A stretch of 64,000 bases of DNA from VAYN01 sp963702075 (GTDB taxonomy: Bacteria; Actinomycetota; Thermoleophilia; Solirubrobacterales; 70-9): NCBI GenBank assembly GCA_963702075.1, contig OY969703.1, forward strand, positions 2,604,001 to 2,668,000, written 5' to 3'. Every line of letters starts with the position of its first letter. The first letter of the stretch is position 1. Position numbers and translations under genes: made by a program. Under the pieces are notes generated by a model that was given only the letters and a program-made list of their open reading frames with translations, did no database searches and was not told the DNA's origin. Of this stretch, positions 8,232 to 16,232 are shown piece by piece.

Positions 8232-9476
8232 GTGAAACGCATCCTGCTCTCCTTTTTGGTCGCCTCAGCAGCCCTTTTGCTGCTCTGGGCAGGTGTCGCC
8301 CAGGCAAGCGGCAGTTGCAGTCAGATGCGCTCCTGGCTGCGCCAGGGAGGCGGCAGCGCCAGCGGCCTGGTCGTCGTCGACGCGGAAACCGGCAAGACCG
8401 TCTGCGCCGCCGCACCGGGCCGGCAGCGCCCCCTCGCCTCGAACATGAAGCTGTTCACGACCTCGACGGTGCTCTCGCGGCTCGGCCCGGAAACGCGGAT
8501 TCCGACCAAGGTCTTCCGCGACGGCCCGATCGACTCCCGCGGGGTCCTGCATGGCAGCCTCTACCTCCAGGGCGGTGGCGACCCGGCCCTGGGAACGCCG
8601 AGTTTCTATGACGGCTACCTCGCCGGGCTCGGCACGAACCTGCTCGCACTGACGCCGCAGATCAAGGCCGCCGGGATCACCTCGGTGACCGGCCGCCTCT
8701 ACGCCGACGACACCGTCTTCGACCGCCTGCGCGGCGTCGCCGACTCCGGCTACGCGACCAGCTCCTACATCGGCCCGCTCTCGGGTCTCGACTTCAACTC
8801 CGGCTTCCGCGGCTCGACCAGCTCCAGCGGCTTCGCCTCCGACCCGGCGAAGCTCGCCGGCACCACGCTCGCCCGTTCGCTGCGAGCAGCGGGAGTGAGC
8901 ATCCCCTCCCAGGTGGCGCTGCGACCGACTCCGGCCTACGCCGAACGGGTGGCGCTGGTGCTTTCCCCCACCCTCAGCCAGATCGTCGACACCACCAACG
9001 TCTGGTCGGACAACTTCTTCGCCGAGATGCTGATCAAGCTGCTCGGCGCCCGCCTCGGCGGCGCCGGCACCACGGCTGCGGGAGCAGCCGTGGTTGAGTC
9101 CTTTGCCCGCTCCCACGGCTCCGGCGTCCACGCCGTCGACGGCTCGGGGCTCACCCGCTCCAACCGCGCCACCCCACGCCAGTTGGTCAACCTGCTGCTG
9201 GCGATGCGCCAGGACCCCGCCGGCGACGACTTCATCCAGGACTTGGCGCTGGCCGGGCACGAAGGCACCGTCGAAGACCGCATGCACGGCACCGCCGCCT
9301 ACGGCCGCTGCCGCACCAAGACCGGGACGATCACCGGTGTCAGCAACCTCTCCGGCTATTGCTTCAACCGCAGCGGCCGGATCATGGCCTTCTCGATCCT
9401 GATGGCGGGCGTCGGCAACCTCAGCCTCGCCCACCTCGACCAGGACCGGATCGCCGGCGCCGTCGCCGGCTACTAG
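8232..9476 (+). CDS. dacB: D-alanyl-D-alanine carboxypeptidase/endopeptidase (PBP4 type, peptidase S13)
   Basis: I place the start at GTG 8232, immediately before a clear Sec signal peptide (MKRILLSFLVASAALLLLW...AQA). An in-frame ATG at 8163 would add a polar, unlikely leader. The 414-residue product has all three penicillin-binding motifs: SxxK as SNMK (about residues 70-73), SDN in WSDNFFAEM, and KTG in TKTGTITG. It trims D-Ala from peptidoglycan peptides outside the membrane. The stop overlaps that of ligA in a shared CTAG. Confidence 0.87.
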   Translation: MKRILLSFLVASAALLLLWAGVAQASGSCSQMRSWLRQGGGSASGLVVVDAETGKTVCAAAPGRQRPLASNMKLFTTSTVLSRLGPETRIPTKVFRDGPIDSRGVLHGSLYLQGGGDPALGTPSFYDGYLAGLGTNLLALTPQIKAAGITSVTGRLYADDTVFDRLRGVADSGYATSSYIGPLSGLDFNSGFRGSTSSSGFASDPAKLAGTTLARSLRAAGVSIPSQVALRPTPAYAERVALVLSPTLSQIVDTTNVWSDNFFAEMLIKLLGARLGGAGTTAAGAAVVESFARSHGSGVHAVDGSGLTRSNRATPRQLVNLLLAMRQDPAGDDFIQDLALAGHEGTVEDRMHGTAAYGRCRTKTGTITGVSNLSGYCFNRSGRIMAFSILMAGVGNLSLAHLDQDRIAGAVAGY

Positions 9477-11500
9477 GCGGCTCCGCCAACCAGCTCGCGC
9501 AGCCCCGTCTCGTCGAGGATCTCGGTGCCGTATTTCTCCGCTTTGGCGAGCTTCGAGCCCGGGTTGTCGCCGGCGACGACGTAGTCGGTTTTTTTCGAGA
9601 CCGAGTTGGTCACTTTGCCGCCGGCGGACTTGACCAGCGCCGCCGCCGCCTCGCGGGTCAGCACCGGCAGGGTGCCGGTGAGGACGACAGTCTTCCCTTC
9701 CAGCGGGCCGCCCTGCCGGCGCCGTTCTGAATCGGCAGCCTCCAGCCGCAGGCCCCTTTCCCGCAGCTTCTCGACCAGCGCCCAGGTGGCCTCGTCGGTC
9801 AGCGACTCGTTGATCTGCACCGCCATGATCGGACCCACTCCCTCGACCTCCTCGATCGCCTCGGGGTCGGCCTCGTGCAGGGCGTCGATCGAGCCGAAGT
9901 GGTCGGCCAGGGCCTCTGCGGTGACGTAGCCGACCCCGGGAAGGCCGAGCGCGTAGAGGACGCGTTTGAAGGGCCGCTGCTTCGATCCCTCGATCGCGGC
10001 CAGCAGGTTCCGGGTCGAGGTCTCGCCGAAGCGGTCGAGCGACAGCAGCCGCCCCTCGCTGAGGTCGTAGATGTCGGCGACGTCCTCGATCAGGCCCTCC
10101 CCCAGGAAACGCGAGGCCTGCTTTTCGCCGAAGCCGTCGATGTCCATCGCGCCCTTGCTGACGAAGTGTTTGACGTGCTGGAAGGACTGCCCCGGACAGC
10201 CGCGGCGGTTGGGGCAGATCGTGAAGACCGAGTCCTCCGGTTTGACCGTCTCGGTCCCGCAGGACGGGCATTTCTTCGGCGGCTTCGGCTTGCGCGCCGC
10301 CTTGTGCTTGCGCGGCAGTTTCGGCGAGACCACCTGGGGGATCACGTCGCCGGCCCGCATCACCACCACTTCGTCGCCCTCGCGCACGCCCTTGCGCGCC
10401 AGGTCCTCCTCGTTGTGGAGGGTGGCGGTGGTGACGGTGACGCCGCCGACGTGGACCGGCTCCAGCATCGCGAAGGGCACCAGATGGCCGGTGCGGCCGA
10501 CGTTCCAGACAACCTTCTTCAACGTCGTCACCGCCGTCGTCGGCGGGAACTTCCAGGCGATTGCCCACCGCGGCTCGCGCCCGACCACTCCGAGCTCGCG
10601 CCAGAGCGCCTTCTCGTCGACCTTGACGACGACGCCGTCGATCTCGTAGTCGAGCTCCTCACGCCGTTCCTCCCACCAGTGGCAGCGCTTGACGACTCCC
10701 TCCACGCCCTGATGGTGGTCGGTGTCGGGGTTGACCTTGAAGGCACGGGCCTGCAGCCATTCGACCTCGGCCATATGGGTCGGCAGGTCGAGCCCGCGCA
10801 CGGCGCCGATCCCGTAGAACCAGGTCGAGAGCGGCCGTTCGGCGGCGAGCTTGGGGTCGAGCTGGCGGATCGAGCCGGCTGCCGAATTGCGGGGGTTGGC
10901 AAAGGTCGGTTCGCCCGCCTCGGCCCGGCGCTCGTTCAGCGCTTTGAAGGCGGCGATCGGCAGGTAAATCTCGCCCCGCACTTCGACGAGATCGGGAGCG
11001 GCGCCCTTGATCCGCAGCGGCACCGAGCCGATCGTGCGCAGGTTCTGGGTCACGTCCTCGCCGACCCGGCCGTCGCCGCGGGTGGCACCACGAACCAGCA
11101 CCCCGTCCTCGTAGGTGAGGGTGACGGCGAGCCCGTCGATCTTCGGCTCGGTCGTGTAGCTGAACTGCGAGGCAGCGATGTCGAGGCGCTTGAGGTAGTT
11201 GGCGAGGCGGTTCTCCCAGGCGCGCAGCTCCTCCTCGTTGCGGGCGTTGCCGAGCGAGAGCATCCCCTCCAGGTGCTCGACCTGCTCGAACCCCTCGAGC
11301 GGCGCCGCGCCCACCCTCTGGGTCGGCGAGTCCGGCGTACGCAGCTCCGGGTGATCGGCCTCAATCGCCCGCAGCTCGTCCAGCAGCTCGTCATAGGTGT
11401 CGTCGCCGACCTCCGGTTCGTCGAGGACGTAGTAGAGGTGGTTGTGGTGGCCGAGGATCTCGCGCAGTTCCCCGGCTCGCTGCTCCGGCGAGGCGCTCAC
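9473..11500 (-). CDS. ligA: NAD-dependent DNA ligase
   Basis: 675 residues, the normal LigA length. The N-terminal Ia domain (HNHLYYVLDEPEVGDDTYD) binds NMN. The adenylation motif KIDG has the nucleophile Lys120. An OB fold and a four-cysteine zinc finger (CPSCGTE...CPNRRGCPG, about 407-432) follow. Helix-hairpin-helix repeats come next, and then a C-terminal BRCT domain (about 595-675). It seals nicks during replication and repair. The GTG start overlaps the surE stop as GTGA, so the two are probably translationally coupled. Confidence 0.97.
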   Translation of the reverse strand: MSASPEQRAGELREILGHHNHLYYVLDEPEVGDDTYDELLDELRAIEADHPELRTPDSPTQRVGAAPLEGFEQVEHLEGMLSLGNARNEEELRAWENRLANYLKRLDIAASQFSYTTEPKIDGLAVTLTYEDGVLVRGATRGDGRVGEDVTQNLRTIGSVPLRIKGAAPDLVEVRGEIYLPIAAFKALNERRAEAGEPTFANPRNSAAGSIRQLDPKLAAERPLSTWFYGIGAVRGLDLPTHMAEVEWLQARAFKVNPDTDHHQGVEGVVKRCHWWEERREELDYEIDGVVVKVDEKALWRELGVVGREPRWAIAWKFPPTTAVTTLKKVVWNVGRTGHLVPFAMLEPVHVGGVTVTTATLHNEEDLARKGVREGDEVVVMRAGDVIPQVVSPKLPRKHKAARKPKPPKKCPSCGTETVKPEDSVFTICPNRRGCPGQSFQHVKHFVSKGAMDIDGFGEKQASRFLGEGLIEDVADIYDLSEGRLLSLDRFGETSTRNLLAAIEGSKQRPFKRVLYALGLPGVGYVTAEALADHFGSIDALHEADPEAIEEVEGVGPIMAVQINESLTDEATWALVEKLRERGLRLEAADSERRRQGGPLEGKTVVLTGTLPVLTREAAAALVKSAGGKVTNSVSKKTDYVVAGDNPGSKLAKAEKYGTEILDETGLRELVGGAA

Positions 11501-12303
11501 GCGGTCGCGGCGCTGGCGGCGAGCATCTCCTCGAAGCCCCAGCCCTGGAGCCGCTCGAGACCGCCGTGGTCGGTGAGGTCGAAATGGATCGGGGTGACCG
11601 CGATGCGCCCGTCGGCAACCGCTTTCAGATCCGTCCCCTCGATCTCCTCGTAGCCCGGCTGCCAGCCGTAGATCTCGTAGTGACGACGCCCGTCGCTCTC
11701 CTTGACCAGCTTCAGCTCGTCGTTGTAGATCCGTTTGCCGAGCTTCGTCACCTCGATCCCGCTCGGCTCGCGGGAGGGGCAGTTGACGTTGATCAGCGTC
11801 GCCTCCGGCATCGACTCCTCGCGTAGGCGCGAGACCAGCTGGGCGGTGAAGGGAGCAGAGACGGAGAAGTCGAACTGGCCGCTGACGTAGCCGAGCCCAC
11901 CGGCGGAGGACTGCTGGGAGACGGCGATCGCCGGGATGCCGAGGATGATCCCCTCCAGCGCCGCCGCCACGGTGCCCGAGTAGGTGATGTCGTCGCCGAG
12001 GTTGGCGCCGTGGTTGATCCCGGAGACGATCAGGTCGGGCCGGCCGCCGACCAGGCCCAGCTCGGCAAAGCGGACGCAGTCGACCGGGGTGCCGTCGGTG
12101 GCGTAGCCGAGGCGGCCGTCGTCGAAGCTGACCTCCTCGATGCTGAGCGGCTTGCGGGTGGTGATGCTGCGGGCGGTGGCGCTGCGGTTGGAGTCGGGCG
12201 CGATCACGTCGACCTCGACCCCGTCTAGCTCGACCAGCGCCCGCCGGGCAGCCTGCAGCCCCGGCGCCGAGATGCCGTCGTCGTTGGTGAGGAGGATGCG
12301 CAC
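11497..12303 (-). CDS. surE: 5'/3'-nucleotidase SurE
   Basis: 268 residues from GTG 12303 (GTG 12306 is an alternative; GAGG lies just upstream). The N-terminal metal motif is LLTNDDG with the paired Asp residues. It is followed by APDSNRSA, the SGINHGANLGDD Asn-rich metal site, and TYSGTVAAA, all SurE signatures. It removes phosphate from nucleoside monophosphates and short polyphosphates. It is upstream of and coupled to ligA, and divergent from truA with about 55 nt between the starts. Confidence 0.95.
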   Translation of the reverse strand: MRILLTNDDGISAPGLQAARRALVELDGVEVDVIAPDSNRSATARSITTRKPLSIEEVSFDDGRLGYATDGTPVDCVRFAELGLVGGRPDLIVSGINHGANLGDDITYSGTVAAALEGIILGIPAIAVSQQSSAGGLGYVSGQFDFSVSAPFTAQLVSRLREESMPEATLINVNCPSREPSGIEVTKLGKRIYNDELKLVKESDGRRHYEIYGWQPGYEEIEGTDLKAVADGRIAVTPIHFDLTDHGGLERLQGWGFEEMLAASAATA

Positions 12304-12357
12304 CACCTCGATTCTAGGTGTCGGGGAAGCCGCTGCCGCTGGCGAGATACTGCCGCC

Positions 12358-13089
12358 GTGCCCACCGTGCGGCTCGACATCGAATATGACGGCACCGGCT
12401 TCCGCGGCTGGGCGCGTCAGCCCGGCCTGCGAACGGTGCAGGGCGAGCTGGAGACGGCGCTGGCGACCGTCCTGCGTGAGCCGATCGAGCTGACGGTCGC
12501 CGGCCGCACCGACACCGGCGTCCACGCCCTGGGGCAGGTGGCGAGCTTCGAGACGGCCACCCAGCCGCCCGAGGACCTGATGCGCCGTCTCAACGGCCTC
12601 GCCCCCGATGACGTCGCCGTCGTCGCCGCCGTCGCCGTCGCCGACGGTTTCAACGCCCGCCACGACGCCAGGGCCCGCGACTACCGCTACCGCCTCCTCG
12701 CCCGCTCCGCCCCGAGCCCTTTCGAGCGCGGTAAGGCCCTCTGGTGGCCCCACCAGGTCGATAGAGAGGCCCTGGACGCCTGTGCCGCCGCATTGCCGGG
12801 CACCCACGACTTCACCGCCTTCACCCCCACCCAGACCGACCACGTTCGCTTCGACCGCGACGTCCTTGCCGCGGGCTGGACCGACGAAGGCGACGTCCTC
12901 AGCTTCCGCATCACCGCCGACGCCTTCATGCGCAACATGGTCCGCGTTCTGGTCGGCACCCAGCTGGAAGTAGCCAGCGGGAGAAGAACCGTGGAGAACT
13001 TCGTCCAGCTCCTAGGGGGAGCCCCTCGAACTGAGGCAGGAGACACTGCACCCCCACATGGCCTGTACCTAGAGTCGGTCTCGTATTAG
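12358..13089 (+). CDS. truA: tRNA pseudouridine(38-40) synthase
   Basis: 243 residues from a GTG start. The catalytic motif AGRTDTGVHA contains the nucleophilic Asp (about residue 52). The N terminus (DIEYDGTGFRGWARQ) and the C-terminal FMRNMVRVLVGT are TruA signatures. It isomerises uridines 38-40 in the anticodon arm. In many bacteria truA follows rplQ on the same strand. Here it converges on rplQ, and its stop codon already lies within the first arm of the palindromic element at 13088. Confidence 0.95.
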   Translation: MPTVRLDIEYDGTGFRGWARQPGLRTVQGELETALATVLREPIELTVAGRTDTGVHALGQVASFETATQPPEDLMRRLNGLAPDDVAVVAAVAVADGFNARHDARARDYRYRLLARSAPSPFERGKALWWPHQVDREALDACAAALPGTHDFTAFTPTQTDHVRFDRDVLAAGWTDEGDVLSFRITADAFMRNMVRVLVGTQLEVASGRRTVENFVQLLGGAPRTEAGDTAPPHGLYLESVSY

Positions 13090-13180
13090 AGGGCGGGGGC
13101 ACCCTCGGCCTGGCGGATACTCAAAGTCGCAGTGCTAATTAGCACTGCGACTTGTCAGAACGAGGGTGCCCCCGCCCTCT
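13088..13180. repeat. Nested double-palindrome element, copy 1
   Basis: A perfect 20-bp outer inverted repeat (13088-13107 with 13161-13180) encloses a perfect 30-nt inner palindrome (13124-13153), whose 12-bp arms flank TAATTA. The left spacer is GCCTGGCGGATACTCA and the right spacer GTCAGAA. It fills the gap between convergent truA and rplQ. Read from the rplQ side, the order is arm, TTCTGACAA, stem, TAATTA, stem, TTTGAGTATCCGCCAG, arm. The same order occurs in copy 2 at 36447-36539 read from rpsG. The spacers are the same but the stem sequences differ. No T-tract follows, so it is not a classical terminator. Confidence 0.9.
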
Positions 13181-13187
13181 CCCAGCG

Positions 13188-13541
13188 CTAAACGAGCTCG
13201 AGGTAAACCATCTCGGTGGAGTCACTCCGCCGAGGGCCCAGCTTGACGATGCGGGTGTAGCCGCCGGGGCGCGTCGCGTAGCGGGGCGCCACCTCGTCGA
13301 ACAGTTTGTGGACGATGAACTTGTCGTTGTGGAGCGTCGCCAGCGCCTGGCGCCGGGCATGCAGGTCGCCGCGTTTGGCGAGGGTGATCAGTTTCTCCAC
13401 TTCGGGCTTGACCGCCTTGGCCTTCGCCTGGCTGGTCTGGATCCGTTCGTGCTCGATCAGCTGCTTCGAGAGGTTGGAGAGCAGCGCCGAGCGATGGGCT
13501 TTGTCACGACTCAGCTTGTTCCGCTTCTTTTTGTGCCGCAT
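13188..13541 (-). CDS. rplQ: 50S ribosomal protein L17
   Basis: 117 residues, usual length. The start MRHKKKRNKLSRDKAHR and the central HERIQTSQAKAK are L17 signatures. L17 binds 23S rRNA domain III near the exit tunnel. It is the last gene of the alpha operon, 31 nt downstream of rpoA. The palindromic element (13088-13180) lies 7 nt past its stop and may form the 3' end of the transcript. Confidence 0.96.
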   Translation of the reverse strand: MRHKKKRNKLSRDKAHRSALLSNLSKQLIEHERIQTSQAKAKAVKPEVEKLITLAKRGDLHARRQALATLHNDKFIVHKLFDEVAPRYATRPGGYTRIVKLGPRRSDSTEMVYLELV

Positions 13542-13572
13542 CGCTCCGCTCCGTCCCTTTCCCCGATGCTCC

Positions 13573-14553
13573 CTAGTCTGCCTGAAGATCCAGGCCGCGG
13601 GAGTGCAGGGTCTCGATTACTTCCTCGATCGACTTCTGACCGAAGTTGGGGATCGCGTTCAGTTCCGCGCGCGACTTGCGCACGAGGTCGCCGACGGTCT
13701 GGACGCCGGCGCGCTTGAGGCAGTTGTAGGAGCGGACGCCGAGTTCGAGCTCCTCGATCAGGATCTCGTCGAGGCCGTTGCTGGCGGCGCCGCCGTTGTC
13801 GGCGCTGGAGGAGAAACCATCGGCCGGCACGGCCGGGACCGGTTCACGCGCGGTCAGCTCTTCGACCCGGTCGGCGTCGGTGAAGATCGCCAGGCTCTTG
13901 ATCAGGATCTCGGAGGCTTCGCGCAGCGCCGCCCCCGGCTCGATCGAGCCGTCGGTCTCGAGGTCGAGCGTGAGTTTGTCGAAGTCGGTGCGCTGACCGA
14001 CGCGGGCGGCGGCGACCGCGTAGGAGGCACGTCGGATCGGCGAGAAGATCGAGTCGATCGGGATCACGCCGATCGGCTGCTCGTCGGACTTGTTCTCTTC
14101 GGCCGGCGAGTAGCCACGGCCACGGCCGATCGTCAGGTAGACCTCGAGTTTGGTTTTTTTCTCGAGCGTCGCGATCGGAGCATCGGGGTTGAGGATCTCG
14201 ACGCCGGACGGAAGGTCGATGTCCTTTGCCTTCACCTCACCCGGGCCGGTGGCGACCAGCGGGGCCTCGACCTCGTCGGCGTCGGTGTGCATGCGGACCA
14301 CCAAGTCCTTGAGGTTGAGGACGATGTCGGTGACGTCCTCCTTGACGCCGGGGACAGTCGAGAACTCGTGCGCTACGCCCTCGATGCGGACGCTGGTGAT
14401 GGCGGCGCCGCCCAGCGAGGAGAGCAGGACGCGGCGGAGGCTGTTGCCAAAGGTGTAACCGAAGCCCTTGTCGAGCGGCTCGATCGTGAAAGTGCCGCGG
14501 CGGTCATCGATTTTCTCGGAGGTGATGCGAGGGACCTGGAAATCAGTGGTCAT
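13573..14553 (-). CDS. rpoA: DNA-directed RNA polymerase alpha subunit
   Basis: I take the ATG at 14553, giving 326 residues; a longer upstream frame would overlap rpsD and is not conserved. The N-terminal domain has GFGYTFGNSLRRVLLSS, the dimerisation and assembly motif. The C-terminal domain (about 250-320) has the helix-hairpin-helix NCLKRAGVQTVGDL and AIPNFGQKSIEEV, used for UP-element and activator contacts. An acidic Ala/Asp linker separates the two. It lies between rpsD and rplQ, the standard alpha-operon order. Confidence 0.96.
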   Translation of the reverse strand: MTTDFQVPRITSEKIDDRRGTFTIEPLDKGFGYTFGNSLRRVLLSSLGGAAITSVRIEGVAHEFSTVPGVKEDVTDIVLNLKDLVVRMHTDADEVEAPLVATGPGEVKAKDIDLPSGVEILNPDAPIATLEKKTKLEVYLTIGRGRGYSPAEENKSDEQPIGVIPIDSIFSPIRRASYAVAAARVGQRTDFDKLTLDLETDGSIEPGAALREASEILIKSLAIFTDADRVEELTAREPVPAVPADGFSSSADNGGAASNGLDEILIEELELGVRSYNCLKRAGVQTVGDLVRKSRAELNAIPNFGQKSIEEVIETLHSRGLDLQAD

Positions 14554-14591
14554 GAGTTCCTTCGTTGCGTGTTCTGAAATGGGGTTCCGGA

Positions 14592-15212
14592 CTACTTGGA
14601 GTACAGCTCGACGATCAGCTGCTCCTGAACCGGCGCCGAGATCTCGGAGCGCTCGGGGTAGCGCAGGACCTTGGCGGTGAGGGCATCGTGATCGGCTTGC
14701 AGCCAGGCCGGAACCGTCGAGACGAGTTCGGTGGCCCGCTGGATCGTGTCGGTGGCGGACGAGCCGGCCTTGATCGAGATGATGTCCTCGGGACGAACTT
14801 GGTAAGAGGGGATGTTGACCCGGCGGCCGTTGATCTGCCAGTGGCCGTGGGTGATCAGCTGCCGTGCCTGGCGCCGCGAGGCGGCGAAGCCGAGGCGGAC
14901 GAGCACGTTGTCGAAGCGGGACTCGAGCAGCCGCAGCAGGTTCTCGCCGGTGACGCCTTCCTGGCGAGCGGCCTTTTCGTAGTAGGCACGGAACTGTTTC
15001 TCCAGCACCTGGTAGTAGCGGCGGGTCTTCTGCTTCTCGCGCAGCTGCACCCGGTACTCGGACTGACGCAGACGGCCGCGGCCGTGCTCGCCGGGCGGGT
15101 AGGAGCGACGCTCGACGCCGCACTTGTCGGTGAAGCAGCGCTCACCCTTGAGGAAGAGTTTCTGGCCCTCGCGCCGGCACTGCTTGCACTGGGGGGCGGT
15201 ATCGCGAGCCAC
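14592..15212 (-). CDS. rpsD: 30S ribosomal protein S4
   Basis: 206 residues with the S4 domain (LRLLESRFDNVLVRLGFAAS and ARQLITHGHWQINGRRVN). The N-terminal region has cysteines (CKQCRREGQK, CFTDKCGVERR) in a zinc-finger-like CxxC...C...C arrangement, seen in many non-proteobacterial S4 proteins. S4 nucleates 30S assembly on 16S rRNA and in other bacteria represses its own operon. The start overlaps the rpsK stop by one base (15212). Confidence 0.96.
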   Translation of the reverse strand: MARDTAPQCKQCRREGQKLFLKGERCFTDKCGVERRSYPPGEHGRGRLRQSEYRVQLREKQKTRRYYQVLEKQFRAYYEKAARQEGVTGENLLRLLESRFDNVLVRLGFAASRRQARQLITHGHWQINGRRVNIPSYQVRPEDIISIKAGSSATDTIQRATELVSTVPAWLQADHDALTAKVLRYPERSEISAPVQEQLIVELYSK

Positions 15213-15610
15213 TAGACCCGCCTCCGCTTCTTCGGCCGGCAGCCGTTGTGGGCCTGCGGGGAGACGTCCTTGACGGTGGTGACGTCGAGCCCGGCGGCCT
15301 GCAGCGAGCGGATCGCGGTCTCACGACCAGAGCCGGCCCCCTTGGCGAAGACCTCGACTTTCTCGAGGCCGTGTTCCATGCCCTTTTTGGCGGCGGCGTC
15401 AGCGGTGACCTGCGCGGCGAACGGGGTCGACTTACGGGAGCCTTTAAACCCGGCCGAGCCAGCCGACTCCCAGGCGATCACGTTGCCATCGGTGTCGGTC
15501 AGGGTGACGATCGTGTTGTTGAAAGAAGTCTTGATGTGCGCCTGTCCGTAGGTGACGTTCTTTTTGACGCGGCGCCGCGTGCGCCCTTTGGCGGGTTTTT
15601 TCTCAGCCAT
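15212..15610 (-). CDS. rpsK: 30S ribosomal protein S11
   Basis: 132 residues. The motif FNNTIVTLTDTDGNVIAWESAG, the conserved KGSRKSTPFAAQ, and the C-terminal HNGCRPKKRRRV are unmistakable. S11 forms part of the platform of the 30S subunit near the mRNA exit. The gene follows rpsM by 11 nt and overlaps rpsD by one base. Confidence 0.97.
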   Translation of the reverse strand: MAEKKPAKGRTRRRVKKNVTYGQAHIKTSFNNTIVTLTDTDGNVIAWESAGSAGFKGSRKSTPFAAQVTADAAAKKGMEHGLEKVEVFAKGAGSGRETAIRSLQAAGLDVTTVKDVSPQAHNGCRPKKRRRV

Positions 15611-15621
15611 GCCGGGTCCCC

Positions 15622-15993
15622 CTATACCTTGCGCTTGCCGGCGACGCTGAGGCGCCGCGGGCCCTTGCGCCCGCGAGCGTTGGTCTTGGTCCGCTGGCCG
15701 CGGACCGGCAGGCCCCGACGATGGCGGAGGCCGCGGTAGGAGCCGATCTCCATCAGCCGTTTGACGTTCTGCGAGCGCTCGCGGCGGAGGTCGCCCTCGA
15801 CCTCGCGGTTCTCGACCGCCTCGCGAAGTTTGATGACCTCTTCCTCGGTCAGGTCTTTGACCGGAGTGTCCGGGTCGACGCCCGCCTCTTTGAGGATCTG
15901 CTTTGCCGTCGACTGGCCGATCCCGAAGATGTAGGTGAGCCCGATTTCGGTCCGTTTGTTGACCGGGATGTTGATGCCGGCGATCCGTGCCAC
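15622..15993 (-). CDS. rpsM: 30S ribosomal protein S13
   Basis: 123 residues. The start ARIAGINIPVNKRTEIGLTYIFGIG, a helix-two-turn-helix, and the basic C-terminal GLPVRGQRTKTNARGRKG that reaches the P-site tRNA are standard S13 features. It lies in the subunit head and forms bridges to the 50S subunit. It starts 1 nt after the rpmJ stop and is probably translated as part of the rpmJ-rpsM-rpsK-rpsD-rpoA-rplQ message. Confidence 0.97.
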   Translation of the reverse strand: MARIAGINIPVNKRTEIGLTYIFGIGQSTAKQILKEAGVDPDTPVKDLTEEEVIKLREAVENREVEGDLRRERSQNVKRLMEIGSYRGLRHRRGLPVRGQRTKTNARGRKGPRRLSVAGKRKV

Positions 15994-15994
15994 G

Positions 15995-16108
15995 CTAACC
16001 CTGCCTCTGCTTATGGCGCGGGTTCTGGCAGATCACCAGGACCGCCCCATTTCGGCGGATTACCTTGCACTTCTCGCACATCGGCTTGACGGAAGCTCGG
16101 ACCTTCAT
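15995..16108 (-). CDS. rpmJ: 50S ribosomal protein L36
   Basis: 37 codons from ATG 16108 to TAG 15995, translating to MKVRASVKPMCEKCKVIRRN and ending PRHKQRQG. The zinc ligands C-x2-C, a third Cys and His (CEKC...C...H) are all present, so this is the zinc-binding C+ form. It is the first gene of the distal cluster. Unusually, infA is not beside it. Upstream (16109-16232) I see only a short hairpin (16177-16191) and no clear promoter. Confidence 0.95.
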   Translation of the reverse strand: MKVRASVKPMCEKCKVIRRNGAVLVICQNPRHKQRQG

Positions 16109-16232
16109 CGCTCCGGATTTCGTATCGACAACAGGATTCCCACACGCCCCATGAGTCGGACGGTAGGGCTAACCACCGGCCAATAAGGCCGACGGAGAAA
16201 GATAGCAGGGGCGGGCTTTCGGGGACGCCTGG

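Noticed and set aside
8265..10568. 767-codon antisense frame across dacB and ligA
   Set aside because: Crosses two well-supported genes on opposite strands; composition is that of a shadow frame.
9875..11653. 592-codon plus-strand frame opposite ligA
   Set aside because: Complement of a clear NAD-dependent ligase; no motif of its own.
16177..16191. Short hairpin CGGCC-AATAA-GGCCG as terminator of the O-methyltransferase
   Set aside because: Only 5 bp and no T-run; too weak to call.
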